64,000 nt of DNA, from positions 3,782,001 through 3,846,000 of the forward strand of contig NZ_JAYRYK010000001.1 in NCBI RefSeq assembly GCF_041916975.1, written 5' to 3'. The translations under genes and the position numbers were made by a program. The notes beneath the pieces were generated by a model. It had not been told where the DNA came from, did not search any database, and saw only the letters and a program-made list of their open reading frames with translations. The stretch comes from Sphingosinicella sp041916975. Its GTDB lineage: Bacteria > Pseudomonadota > Alphaproteobacteria > Sphingomonadales > Sphingomonadaceae. The first letter of the stretch is position 1. Every line of letters starts with the position of its first letter. Of this stretch, positions 43,228 through 52,495 are shown one piece after another.

Positions 43228-43782
43228 GTGTCGGAAGATATAGGCGTGGGGTGGCGACTGCGTCATGTGCGACATGCGGCGGGTCTCTCCCAGCGTGTTT
43301 TGGCGAAACGCGCCGGGATCACGAATTCTACGATCTCGCTCATTGAGGCGGACCGGGCCAATCCGTCGCTCGGTGCCTTGAAGCGCATTCTCGATGCGAT
43401 CCCGGTCGGCCTGTCGGCGTTTTTCGCGTTGGAGCGGGGACCGGACGACGCGATGTTTCATGCGGCGAGCGACCTGATCGAAATCGGTAAGGGGAATGTT
43501 TCGTATCGCCAGGTGGGGCGATCGATGACGGGGCGTAAGCTGCAGATGCTGGATGAACGCTACAAGCCAGGCTCGGATACGGGTCGCATTCTGCTGAGCC
43601 ATGACGGCGAGGAAGCCGGAATCGTCATTTCGGGTCAGATCGAAGTGACAGTTGGAAACGAGCGGCGTGTCCTCGGCCCGGGCGACGCCTACAGCTTCGA
43701 GAGCCGGATACCGCATCGTTTTCGCTGCGTAAGTGCCGAGCCCGCGCGTGTCGTCAGCGCCTGCACGCCGCCGACGTTCTGA
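43228..43782 (+). CDS. XRE-family regulator with C-terminal cupin domain (PuuR-like)
   Basis: A 184-residue regulator. The helix-turn-helix covers about 8-65 (RLRHVRHAAGLSQRVLAKRAG, NSTISLIEADRANPSLG). The cupin sensor domain covers about 100-180 (GEEAGIVISGQIEVTVG, LGPGDAYSFESRIPHRF). Proteins of this form, such as PuuR, control polyamine or amine catabolism. GTG at 43228 follows AGGAGAGGG. Divergent from the omega-aminotransferase gene, which it probably controls; this supports an amine as substrate. Confidence 0.9.
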   Translation: MSEDIGVGWRLRHVRHAAGLSQRVLAKRAGITNSTISLIEADRANPSLGALKRILDAIPVGLSAFFALERGPDDAMFHAASDLIEIGKGNVSYRQVGRSMTGRKLQMLDERYKPGSDTGRILLSHDGEEAGIVISGQIEVTVGNERRVLGPGDAYSFESRIPHRFRCVSAEPARVVSACTPPTF

Positions 43783-43796
43783 ACTGAGCGTATCTC

Positions 43797-44732
43797 TCAG
43801 GGCCAGAAATCTTCCCCGCCCCGCCGGTCTGCAAAGGCTTTCGCGACAGCCTGCGCAGTTTCGACGAGGCTGGTGATGATGGGGATCGTGGGCGGCGTCT
43901 TGTAGGACGCATACATCGCCCAGGGCGGGAAATTCTCTTTCACCCTGATGACGGCAAGATCGCCGGCCGCGATCCAAGGCCGGGCGAGGAGTACGGGAAC
44001 CGGCATCACACCGAAGCCGAGCGCGACCATCTGGATTCCCGTACCGGGCGAGTAGCCGCAGGAGATGCGCATCGCTTTCGGATCGTCGGGTGAATAATTC
44101 GGATTGTGGCGCTTCAGATATTCCACCTGCCACATGTAGCCGGGGGTCGAGGGCGGCGGCATGATCATGGGCAGCCCGCAAAGCTGCTCGATGTTCATGG
44201 GCTTGTCGATCTTGAATTTGTGCGGGTTCGCCAGCCATTCGACGCGATAGTTGCAGAGCGGAGCGTTGACGATGCGGGGCTCGTCGATGCCGTTTGCAAT
44301 GAGCGCGATGTCGATCTCGTCGTTCATCAGCATACGGCTGAGATTGGGGGCGCTGTCGGTGATCATGTCGAACTGGTAGTCGCCGAACGTCGTCGTCAGC
44401 ATGGAGACGAGGTCTGGCATCCAGCTGAGGCTGATCACGTCGGAGGCGCCGATCCGCAGCGGGCGCCCGAGGACATTGTCTTCCGACGCGACCGATTTCA
44501 GCTCCCTTGAGAGCTGTACGATCTGCTCGCAGCGATCGAGGATGCGACGCCCCGCCGGCGTCAGTTCGAAGCCTTTGACATGGCGCTCGTAGAGCGTGAC
44601 GCCGAGAAGCTCCTCGAGCGCGACAATCCTTCCTGAAACGGCAGGCTGGCTCGCGTGGAGCTTCTCGGCCGTCCGGCTGAAGCTCTTCAGCCGCGCGAGC
44701 CAAAGGAAAGTTTCAAGAAAGCGCGTGTTCAT
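43797..44732 (-). CDS. LysR-family transcriptional regulator
   Basis: A 311-residue LysR protein. The winged HTH is at residues 1-60 (FLETFLWLARLKSFSRTAEKLHASQ, PAVSGRIVALEELLG, LYERHVKGFELTPAG), and the periplasmic-binding-like effector domain begins near 90 (LRIGASDVISLSW). ATG at 44732 with AGGGTG upstream. It is divergent from the hyuA-like gene across 277 bp and is the likely activator of that operon. No clear T-N11-A site was singled out. Confidence 0.9.
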   Translation of the reverse strand: MNTRFLETFLWLARLKSFSRTAEKLHASQPAVSGRIVALEELLGVTLYERHVKGFELTPAGRRILDRCEQIVQLSRELKSVASEDNVLGRPLRIGASDVISLSWMPDLVSMLTTTFGDYQFDMITDSAPNLSRMLMNDEIDIALIANGIDEPRIVNAPLCNYRVEWLANPHKFKIDKPMNIEQLCGLPMIMPPPSTPGYMWQVEYLKRHNPNYSPDDPKAMRISCGYSPGTGIQMVALGFGVMPVPVLLARPWIAAGDLAVIRVKENFPPWAMYASYKTPPTIPIITSLVETAQAVAKAFADRRGGEDFWP

Positions 44733-45009
44733 GCAGGCACCCTGTTCGGCACATTGTCTTCACCCATGGTAGCCGCCTGTCCGCGAACATCCAGCCGGAG
44801 CAGCACAGGCTCACCATCGTTTCTTCCGATGGATTTCGATCAGCCATTGCTGGTGCTGTTCGAAAATCACGGTTTTCTGCGCGTATTGCAATTGCTGATC
44901 GGATTTCATCGGAAAATCGCGTTGGCGGTCAGCGTCGCCACCGCGTTACCTCGAACGTGAAACGACAGGTACCCGTTCTCGGGTCCAGTCGCTGGAAGAG
45001 GGATTTTGA

Positions 45010-47049
45010 ATGTATCGTATCGGGTTCGACGTCGGCGGAACCTTCACCGATTTCACCATGCTGGATGAGGACGGCGGGTCGGTTCACTATTTCAAGGTGC
45101 CGTCCACCCCGCACGACCCCTCCGAAGCGATCGAAACGGGTCTCGCCGCACTCATCGATGTTCACAGCATCGATCCCGCGAAAATCCGCCATCTCGGCCA
45201 CGGCACGACCGTGGCGACGAACATGGTGATCGAGCGCAAGGGCGCGCTGACCGGACTCATCACGACGCGCGGGTTCCGCGACACGCTGGAGATCGGTCGG
45301 CAGACGCGGCCGCACCTCTACGACTATTCGATCAGCCGCCCGACACCGCTCGTGACACGCAAACTGCGGCTGGAGGTTGACGAGCGCATCCTGTCCGATG
45401 GCACGGTGGAAGTGCCGCTGAACGAGGAACAGGTCGCGGAAGCCGCCCGGAAGCTGGGTGAAGCCGGCGTGGGTGCGGTCGTCATCTGCTTTCTGCACAG
45501 CTATCGCCGACCCGAGCACGAGCGCCGCGCTGCCGAGATCGTCCGCGCCATCCTGCCCAATGCCTATGTCAGCCTGTCATCGAGCGTGCTCCCCGAATTC
45601 CGGGAATTCGAACGCATGTCGACGACCGTGCTCAACGCCTACATGGGCCCGCGCATGGGGACGTACCTCGAGCGTCTGCTCGGGCGCGTTTCCGATCTCG
45701 GTATCACGGGCGAGCTCAACACGGTGCATTCGAACGGCGGTCTGATGTCGGTGCCGACCGTGCGTGAGATACCGGTGCGGACCTGCGTTTCGGGTCCGGC
45801 TGCGGGCGTGATCGGCGCGGCGGAGATCGGCCAGGTCGCGAACTTCCCCAATCTCGTCACTTTCGACGTGGGCGGCACGTCGACGGACGTTTCGGTCATC
45901 GTTGGCGGCAAGCCGCTGTTCGCTTCTGACCGGCTGGTTGCCGACTATCCGGTGAAAACGCCGATGATCGACATCCATGTGATCGGCGCGGGCGGCGGCA
46001 GCATCGCGGCGATCGACGACGCGGGCGCGCTCAAGGTCGGGCCGCGCAGCGCCGGGGCGGCGCCGGGGCCGGTCGCTTACGGGCGCGGCGGCACGGAGCC
46101 GACGATCACGGACGCCAACATCGTGCTCGGGCGGCTCGATCCGGTCGCGCTTCTGGAAGGTCGCCTGCCTGTGGACGCGGCGGCAGCGCGCAAGGCAATC
46201 GAGGAGCAGATCGCTCGGCCGCTCGGCCTTTCGGTCGAGGAGGCGGCTTACGGGATCCTTCGCATTGCGAACGCGAACATGAGCCGAGCAATCCGCTCGG
46301 TCTCCACCGAGCGTGGACACGACGTGCGCGATTTCGCGCTCTTTGCCTATGGCGGGGCGGGGCCGCTTCATGCCTGCGATCTGGCGCAGGATTGCGGCAT
46401 TCGTACCGTGCTCGTGCCGCAGGAACCGGGAACGCTGTGCGCGCGTGGTATCCTGCTTTCCGACATCAACATGGATTTCGTGCGCAGCGAACTCAGCATC
46501 GCCACACCTGCGGCATGGTCGCGGGCGTGCGAGGTGCTCACCGAAATGGAGGCAGAAGCTGCCGCTTGGCTCAGCCGCGAAGGCGTTCCCGAAGCCGACA
46601 CGGTGCTGCGGATCATGGTGGATGCCCGCTATGATGGTCAGAACTTCGAGGTTTCCGTGCCGCTGGACGGTGTCCACGCGGATGGTCTTGAGGATTTGAT
46701 CGCCCGTTTCCGCCGCCAGCATGTGCAGGAGTATGGCTATGACGTCTCCGACCGGCCGGTCGAGATCGTGAACTGCCGTGTGCAGGCGATCGGGCGCGTG
46801 TCGCGCGTTCCCATCGCGCCGCCCGTGCCGGTGCCGGGGCTGGACGCGGTGAAGGGGCGCAGGCCCGTTTACTTCGGCGAGCAGGGATGGGTGGAAACCT
46901 CGATCTATCGCCGGGGCCAGCTTCCCATCGGTCGGACCTTTGCGGGGCCTGCGATCATCGAGGAAATGAGCTCTACGCTCATCGTGCGGCCGGGCCAGAC
47001 TGTCACGGTCGATCCGGTTGGAAATCTCATCGTGTCGGTGTTCGAGTAG
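45010..47049 (+). CDS. HyuA-type hydantoinase/oxoprolinase subunit A
   Basis: A 679-residue ATP-dependent ring-opening subunit. Domain 1 starts with the acetate/sugar-kinase-like phosphate loop FDVGGTFTDF (residues 5-14) and GHGTTVATNMVIERKG; domain 2 contains NLVTFDVGGTSTDVSV and IGAGGGS; the C-terminus is the SHS2-like beta domain. With subunit B it opens a cyclic amide such as hydantoin, 5-oxoproline or a lactam, or carboxylates a ketone in the acetone-carboxylase relatives. ATG at 45010. It ends 11 bp before the subunit B start. Confidence 0.9.
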   Translation: MYRIGFDVGGTFTDFTMLDEDGGSVHYFKVPSTPHDPSEAIETGLAALIDVHSIDPAKIRHLGHGTTVATNMVIERKGALTGLITTRGFRDTLEIGRQTRPHLYDYSISRPTPLVTRKLRLEVDERILSDGTVEVPLNEEQVAEAARKLGEAGVGAVVICFLHSYRRPEHERRAAEIVRAILPNAYVSLSSSVLPEFREFERMSTTVLNAYMGPRMGTYLERLLGRVSDLGITGELNTVHSNGGLMSVPTVREIPVRTCVSGPAAGVIGAAEIGQVANFPNLVTFDVGGTSTDVSVIVGGKPLFASDRLVADYPVKTPMIDIHVIGAGGGSIAAIDDAGALKVGPRSAGAAPGPVAYGRGGTEPTITDANIVLGRLDPVALLEGRLPVDAAAARKAIEEQIARPLGLSVEEAAYGILRIANANMSRAIRSVSTERGHDVRDFALFAYGGAGPLHACDLAQDCGIRTVLVPQEPGTLCARGILLSDINMDFVRSELSIATPAAWSRACEVLTEMEAEAAAWLSREGVPEADTVLRIMVDARYDGQNFEVSVPLDGVHADGLEDLIARFRRQHVQEYGYDVSDRPVEIVNCRVQAIGRVSRVPIAPPVPVPGLDAVKGRRPVYFGEQGWVETSIYRRGQLPIGRTFAGPAIIEEMSSTLIVRPGQTVTVDPVGNLIVSVFE

Positions 47050-47060
47050 GAGGCGCGAAG

Positions 47061-48800
47061 GTGGCAGATATGGACGCACAGATCACAAAGGCCGATGGCC
47101 AGCTTTTCGACCCGATCGCGATGGAGGTTTTTTCGAACCGCCTGCTTTCGATCACCGAGGACATGGGCAACCGCCTCGTGCGCGCCTCGTTCTCGCCGAA
47201 CATCAAGGAGCGCAAGGACTGTTCCGTCGCGATGTTTGACGCCAAGGGCCGGCTGATCGCGCAGGCCGCGCACATCCCTATGCACCTCGGCTCGCTTTCC
47301 GGCGGTGTCGAGACTGTGCTCGGCAAGTACGGCATCGAGAACGTGCGTGATGGCGACGCCTTCATCTGCAACGACTCTTATCTTGCCGGCGGCACGCACG
47401 CGCCGGACATCACCATCGTCACGCCGATATTCTGGGGCGGCGTCTGCCGCTTCTTCGCGGCCAACATCGGGCATCATTCCGATGTTGGTGGCACCTATCC
47501 GGGCTCGGTGTCGCCGACAGCGCGGACGGTTTTCGAGGAGGGCATTCGCATCCCGCTCGTCCGCATCGTCCGCGAAGGCGAACTCGATATGGGGATGATG
47601 ACGCTGCTTGCGGAAAACAGCCGCGAGCCCGCCGACCGTGTCGCCGATCTCAAGGTGCAGATCGCGGCAAACGATCGCGGCGCGCAGCTGATGCTGGAGC
47701 TTGTCCGCCAGCTCGGCATCGATGCCGTGCAGCAATCGATCGAGGACATTCTCTCCTATACGGCGCGGCGGCTGCGCAACCGCGTTGCCGCGCTGAAGGA
47801 TGGCACGGGAAGCCACACGGCCTATCTCGACGACGACGGCTTCGGCGGGGATCCGGTAGCGATCAAGGCGACGCTGATCGTGGACGGCGACAATCTCACG
47901 GTCGATTTCGCGGGTTCCGGGCCGCAGTGCCGCGGCAGCTACAATATGCCTGAAAGCGCGATGCGCGCGAGCGTCTACTACGTCGTAAAGACGATGCTCG
48001 ACCCGGAACTGATGGCGAACGAGGGTATGTTCGATGCCATCAGCATCAAGCTGCCCGAAGGAACGATCACCAACCCCACCTTCCCGGCGGCGGTCGGTAT
48101 GCGCTCCAACACGGCGCAGCGGGTTTCCGCGTCCGTCATCGGCGCTTTCTCTCATTTCCTGCCGCGCGAGCGCGTGATGGCGGCGAGCAACGACGCCATG
48201 CCCGCGATGGTCTTCTCCGGGCGCAGTCGCAGACGCGCGGGCACGTATGTCTACGTTGAGACGATCGGTGGCGGTGCAGGTGCGCGCTTCGGGCACGATG
48301 GCGCAGACGGTACACACGTCCACATCACGAATTCCTCGAACCTGCCAGCCGAGGCGCTGGAAAACGAGTATCCACTGGTGGTCGACGAATACAGCCTGAT
48401 CACCGACAGCGGTGGCGCGGGCACGTGGCGCGGTGGTATGGGCATTGCCCGGCAGATTCGCGCACTCGACGACGAGACGTTCTGCTACGCCTCCAGCGAA
48501 GGTACGATCATTCCCGCAGACGGCGTGTTCGGCGGCGGGAAGGGCGCTGTTGCGCACATCATTCGCGACCGGGGCACGGCTGCGGAGCAGGAAATCCCCG
48601 CGAACCAGCCGCGCCTCGTGCTTGCGGCAGGGCAATCGGTGCGTGTCGAGACGCCGGGTGGCGGGGGGTTCGGACCGGCCGAGACGCGTGATGTCGCGGC
48701 GATTGCGGCGGATTTGCGCGCGGGGCGGGTGACCCCATCCGCTGTGCGCGCAGCCTATGGCGAGGCAAAAGCGGTTCAGGCGGAGCAAATGCTGCTTTGA
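47061..48800 (+). CDS. HyuB-type hydantoinase/oxoprolinase subunit B
   Basis: A 579-residue partner of HyuA. Family motifs are FDPIAMEVFSNRLLSITEDMG, SPNIKERKDCSVAMFDAKGRL, HIPMHLGSL, FICNDSYLAGGTHAPDIT and NIGHHSDVGGTYPGS with conserved His and Asp residues. The GTG at 47061 has GGAGG eight bases upstream; an ATG at 47070 is a weaker option. Its stop overlaps the MFS start (TGATG). The pair is not fused, as is usual for the hydantoin and lactam branches. Confidence 0.9.
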   Translation: MADMDAQITKADGQLFDPIAMEVFSNRLLSITEDMGNRLVRASFSPNIKERKDCSVAMFDAKGRLIAQAAHIPMHLGSLSGGVETVLGKYGIENVRDGDAFICNDSYLAGGTHAPDITIVTPIFWGGVCRFFAANIGHHSDVGGTYPGSVSPTARTVFEEGIRIPLVRIVREGELDMGMMTLLAENSREPADRVADLKVQIAANDRGAQLMLELVRQLGIDAVQQSIEDILSYTARRLRNRVAALKDGTGSHTAYLDDDGFGGDPVAIKATLIVDGDNLTVDFAGSGPQCRGSYNMPESAMRASVYYVVKTMLDPELMANEGMFDAISIKLPEGTITNPTFPAAVGMRSNTAQRVSASVIGAFSHFLPRERVMAASNDAMPAMVFSGRSRRRAGTYVYVETIGGGAGARFGHDGADGTHVHITNSSNLPAEALENEYPLVVDEYSLITDSGGAGTWRGGMGIARQIRALDDETFCYASSEGTIIPADGVFGGGKGAVAHIIRDRGTAAEQEIPANQPRLVLAAGQSVRVETPGGGGFGPAETRDVAAIAADLRAGRVTPSAVRAAYGEAKAVQAEQMLL

Positions 48801-50167
48801 TGACGATGCCCCGAAAAGGGGTGGCACGGGAGGGAATGACGGGCGTGCAAAAGGGACGGATCAGAGATTGGCTGGTGGTGCTGCTGTTGATGGCGGCGCT
48901 GATCCTGTCCTTTGTTGACCGCATCGCCCTGTCGCTGCTCGTCGACCCAATTCGTGCCGATCTCGGGATCAGCGATGCCGAAATCGGTTTGCTGCAGGGG
49001 ATCGCGTTCGGCCTGTTCTTCGCCGTCATGGGGCTCCCGCTCGGATGGCTCGCCGATCGTTGGACGCGCAAGGGCACCATCATGCTTGGCGTTACGCTTT
49101 GGTCCGCCGCCACCGCTGCCTGCGGCCTGTCCTCGAATTTCATACAGCTTCTGCTTGCCCGGATCGGTGTCGGCGCGGGTGAAGCGGCGCTGGCACCCGC
49201 AAGCTATTCGATCGTCCACGATCGCTTTCCCAAAGAGCAGCTCGGGCGCGCGATCAGCCTGTTTCAGGTTGGCGGCGTCATCGGCGCCGGTCTGGCGCTC
49301 GTCATCACCGGCTATGTCTATCGCTACTTCACGGATGGCGGCGGCGCAGGTCTGCCCCTCATCGCCAATCTCAGCCCGTGGCAGCAGACCTTCGTTGCCA
49401 TCGCGGCACCCGGCGCGCTCTTCGTGGCGCTCATCGCCTTCATCAAGGAACCGGAGCGCGTTCCGGGAGAGGCCGGCGCGCGCGGCGAGCAGAAGCTCGG
49501 CATGATCGCGGCCGTGAAGGCACGCGCCGCGCTCTATGTTCCGCTTTTCCTGGGTATGTCGGGGGTCATCATGACGAGCTATGCGCTCGTATCGTGGATG
49601 CCCGCCGTTCTCGGCCGAGAGTTCGGCTGGTCCACCGACGAGGTCGGCGCACGCTACGGCTTCACCGTTCTGCTCGCGAGCCCCGTCGGGCTTCTGGCGG
49701 GAGGTTGGCTCGCAGACGCTCTCGTGCGCCGCGGTGCTCCGAATGCTCACGTGCGCGTGGCTGCACTTGCCGCGCTTATCGGTTTGCCCTTTGCCTTGCT
49801 GCTTTCCGTGCCACAGGGGCCGACCGGTCTGCTGCTGGTCGCGGCCGGGTTGCACTTCGCGGTGTCGATGCCAATGGGTGTGGTTCCGGCGTTCCTGCAG
49901 CTTGCAACGCCGCAGGATGCGCGGGCGCAGGTCTCCGGGCTCTACGTTCTGGTGATCAACGTCATCGGTCTCGGCCTCGGTCCCACCCTTGTCGGGGCGT
50001 TGTCCACGGGCATGGCGACCGATGCCGGCGATTTGCGCAGTGCGATGAGCCTTGTTGTGGGGCCTGTCATGTTCGCATCCACGGCGGTCATGGCGCTGCT
50101 CGCGCGTGCAACCTGGTTCGGGCTCGGCGGAAGGTCCGTGCTGATGCCTGCCTATAAGAAATCGTGA
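48800..50167 (+). CDS. MFS transporter of the hydantoinase operon
   Basis: A 455-residue twelve-helix MFS protein, spinster-like: SFVDRIALSLLVDPIRADLG, GLPLGWLADRWTRKG between helices 2 and 3, RIGVGAGEAALAPASYS. The ATG at 48800 shares bases with the HyuB stop; an ATG at 48836, just after GGGAGGG, is an alternative that would drop twelve residues. Probably the inner-membrane importer of the cyclic amide. Confidence 0.87.
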   Translation: MTMPRKGVAREGMTGVQKGRIRDWLVVLLLMAALILSFVDRIALSLLVDPIRADLGISDAEIGLLQGIAFGLFFAVMGLPLGWLADRWTRKGTIMLGVTLWSAATAACGLSSNFIQLLLARIGVGAGEAALAPASYSIVHDRFPKEQLGRAISLFQVGGVIGAGLALVITGYVYRYFTDGGGAGLPLIANLSPWQQTFVAIAAPGALFVALIAFIKEPERVPGEAGARGEQKLGMIAAVKARAALYVPLFLGMSGVIMTSYALVSWMPAVLGREFGWSTDEVGARYGFTVLLASPVGLLAGGWLADALVRRGAPNAHVRVAALAALIGLPFALLLSVPQGPTGLLLVAAGLHFAVSMPMGVVPAFLQLATPQDARAQVSGLYVLVINVIGLGLGPTLVGALSTGMATDAGDLRSAMSLVVGPVMFASTAVMALLARATWFGLGGRSVLMPAYKKS

Positions 50168-50268
50168 TCACTTACGATCGGTAAAAACAGTTTTTCAATT
50201 AAAACGGTAGAGAATACCGATTGATGGAACATGTCCAAAAAACTCGAACCGTCGAGGGGGGTAAGAAA

Positions 50269-52425
50269 ATGACCAAATCCATTCTGAAATCAGCAAGTTC
50301 ACTTGGTGTGATGATCATGTTGGCACCCATGGCTTCCGCATTCGCGGCGGAACCTGCACCGGCCGGTGACGATGCCGTCACGAGCGGCGAGATTGTCGTC
50401 ACGGCGCGGCGGCGTGCGGAAAGCCTGCAGGATATTCCGCTGTCGGTGACGGCGTTCGATAGTGCGGCGCTCGAAACCGCCGGTGTGAACAGCTTTCGCG
50501 ACATAGCGCACCTGATGCCGGGCGTGCAGTTCACAGAACGCGGCAGCCTTTCCGCGCAGCTCACGATCCGCGGCGTTGGCGGCGATTCCCGCAACATCGG
50601 TATCGAGGCGGGTGTCGGCATGTATCTCGACGGCGTCTATGTTCCGCGCACCTCAGGCTATAATGCTGATCTCGCGGAGATTTCCCAGATCGAGGTGCTG
50701 CGCGGGCCGCAGGGGACGCTTTTCGGAAAGAACACGATCGGCGGCGTGATCAATATCGTCACCAAGGAGCCGACGGACACCGTTGAGGGCACGGTCTACG
50801 CAAGCTACGGCAACTATGATGCGATGCGCACGCAGGCGAGTATTTCCGGGCCGCTCGCCGAGAACTTGTTCGCGAAGCTGACCGTCGCGACCTTCGATCG
50901 CGACGGCTATATCCACAATCTGTACGACGACAGCTACGTCAACGACGAGAACCGTCGCGGCGCCCGTCTCCAGCTCGTGTTCGAACCGACCGATGCCCTG
51001 AAACTGAAACTGAACGGCGATGTCACGCGCGACCGCAGGACCGTGTTGCAGACGCAGATGAATTCGTCCGCAGGCGCCGCGGCGCCGTATTTCACCGGCA
51101 ACCGTTTCGAGGCCAACACCGACAGGCCGAACGACGACAAACGCGACATGTGGGGGACTGATCTCACCGCTGAATACACGCTCGCAAATGATATGGTGCT
51201 GACGTCGATCTCGGCATACCGGAAGATCAACGTCACCGTGTCGAGCGACATCGACCAGCTGCCGATCAACATGTTCAATTCCGATCCGCTCACCGATTTC
51301 GTGCAGATGGCGAGCCAGGAACTGCGCATCACGTCGCCTGGAACCGGCCCGCTGCGCTACGTGGGCGGACTCTATTATTATCATCAGCGCGGCAAGATGC
51401 TGAGGGAAATCTACATCGGAGGTTCGCTCACGAGCGGCGCTTTCAACGAGGGGAAGGCGATCACGAACAGCTACGCGGCGTATCTGAACGTCGACTATGA
51501 TGTGACGCCGGAACTCACGCTGACGGGCGGTCTTCGCTACACGCACGAGAAGAAGACAGGTGCCTATCTCCAGATCCGCGGCCCGGTGCTGAGCTACGAT
51601 TTCGACGACCTGCACCGGAAAGACGAAAATGTGTCGTGGACAGCGAGTGCGACTTACAAGCCGAGCGATGCGCTGACGCTTTATGCCACGGCATCGAAGG
51701 GCTTCAAGTCGGGCGGCTTCAATCTTGATACGATCGGCGCGGCAAACCTTGTTGGCAACGACCTCGTGTTCGGACCGGAATCGGTCGTGAACTACGAAGC
51801 CGGCATCAAGGGCAACCTTTTCGATCGGCTGCTGCGTTACAGCGCTTCGGTTTTCCGCATGGACTATTCCGACAAGCAGGTCGCGCAGTTCGTAGCCACC
51901 GGTGCGAGCACGACGCCCTCGGTTCAGATCACCAACGCCGGCAAGGCACGGATCGAAGGCGTCGAGTTCGAAGCCTCCCTGAGCCCTGTTGAAGGCCTCA
52001 ACCTGTCGGCAAACGCCACCTATCTCGACGCAAAGTATACGCGCTTCGATTACTCGACGATCGGGTCCACCGTGTCCGTCTCCTATGCGGGCAATCGTAT
52101 CGAGTTCACGCCGGACTGGATGCTGGGCGGGCAAGCCGAATATCGCTTCCCGGTGGGTGCGGGTGAGGCATTCCTGGTCGGAAGCATCAATTACATGGGC
52201 GACATGTACCTTCAGGCCGAAGCCCTGCCGAAATACCATGAGGATGGCTATGCGCTTGTCGATGTGCGCCTCGGCTACGATGTCGGTGGGCTGACGGTGG
52301 CGCTGTGGGGCAAGAACCTCACCAAAAAGGATTACCGCACATACGCCCGTGTGTTCGGCGGTCTCGATCAAGCCGTGTGGGGTGAACCCCGCACTTACGG
52401 CATCGAAGTTCGGTACAAGTTCTGA
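50269..52425 (+). CDS. TonB-dependent receptor of the hydantoinase region
   Basis: A 718-residue receptor. Signal peptide ends near AFA-AE (about residue 26), TonB-box-like EIVVTARRR is at about 41-49, and the plug has LQDIPLSVTAFDS, QLTIRGVGGD and IEVLRGPQGTLFGKNTIGGVINI. The barrel ends in EVRYKF. The ATG at 50269 follows GAGGGGGGTAAG. It lies 101 bp after the MFS gene and probably supplies the same substrate across the outer membrane. Confidence 0.94.
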   Translation: MTKSILKSASSLGVMIMLAPMASAFAAEPAPAGDDAVTSGEIVVTARRRAESLQDIPLSVTAFDSAALETAGVNSFRDIAHLMPGVQFTERGSLSAQLTIRGVGGDSRNIGIEAGVGMYLDGVYVPRTSGYNADLAEISQIEVLRGPQGTLFGKNTIGGVINIVTKEPTDTVEGTVYASYGNYDAMRTQASISGPLAENLFAKLTVATFDRDGYIHNLYDDSYVNDENRRGARLQLVFEPTDALKLKLNGDVTRDRRTVLQTQMNSSAGAAAPYFTGNRFEANTDRPNDDKRDMWGTDLTAEYTLANDMVLTSISAYRKINVTVSSDIDQLPINMFNSDPLTDFVQMASQELRITSPGTGPLRYVGGLYYYHQRGKMLREIYIGGSLTSGAFNEGKAITNSYAAYLNVDYDVTPELTLTGGLRYTHEKKTGAYLQIRGPVLSYDFDDLHRKDENVSWTASATYKPSDALTLYATASKGFKSGGFNLDTIGAANLVGNDLVFGPESVVNYEAGIKGNLFDRLLRYSASVFRMDYSDKQVAQFVATGASTTPSVQITNAGKARIEGVEFEASLSPVEGLNLSANATYLDAKYTRFDYSTIGSTVSVSYAGNRIEFTPDWMLGGQAEYRFPVGAGEAFLVGSINYMGDMYLQAEALPKYHEDGYALVDVRLGYDVGGLTVALWGKNLTKKDYRTYARVFGGLDQAVWGEPRTYGIEVRYKF

Positions 52426-52495
52426 GCGAGCAGGTGGGGATGGTCGTCACGATCGTTCCCACCACAACACAGGCGTCTGAAAGAACGAGGTGGTT

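Noticed and set aside
46905..48827. 640-codon minus-strand frame opposite hyuB
   Set aside because: Shadow of a well-supported hydantoinase subunit; composition is typical of antisense frames.
52434..52475. Hairpin with GGTGGG and CCCACC after the TBDR at 50269
   Set aside because: Short arms, large loop and no T-run; not convincing as a terminator.
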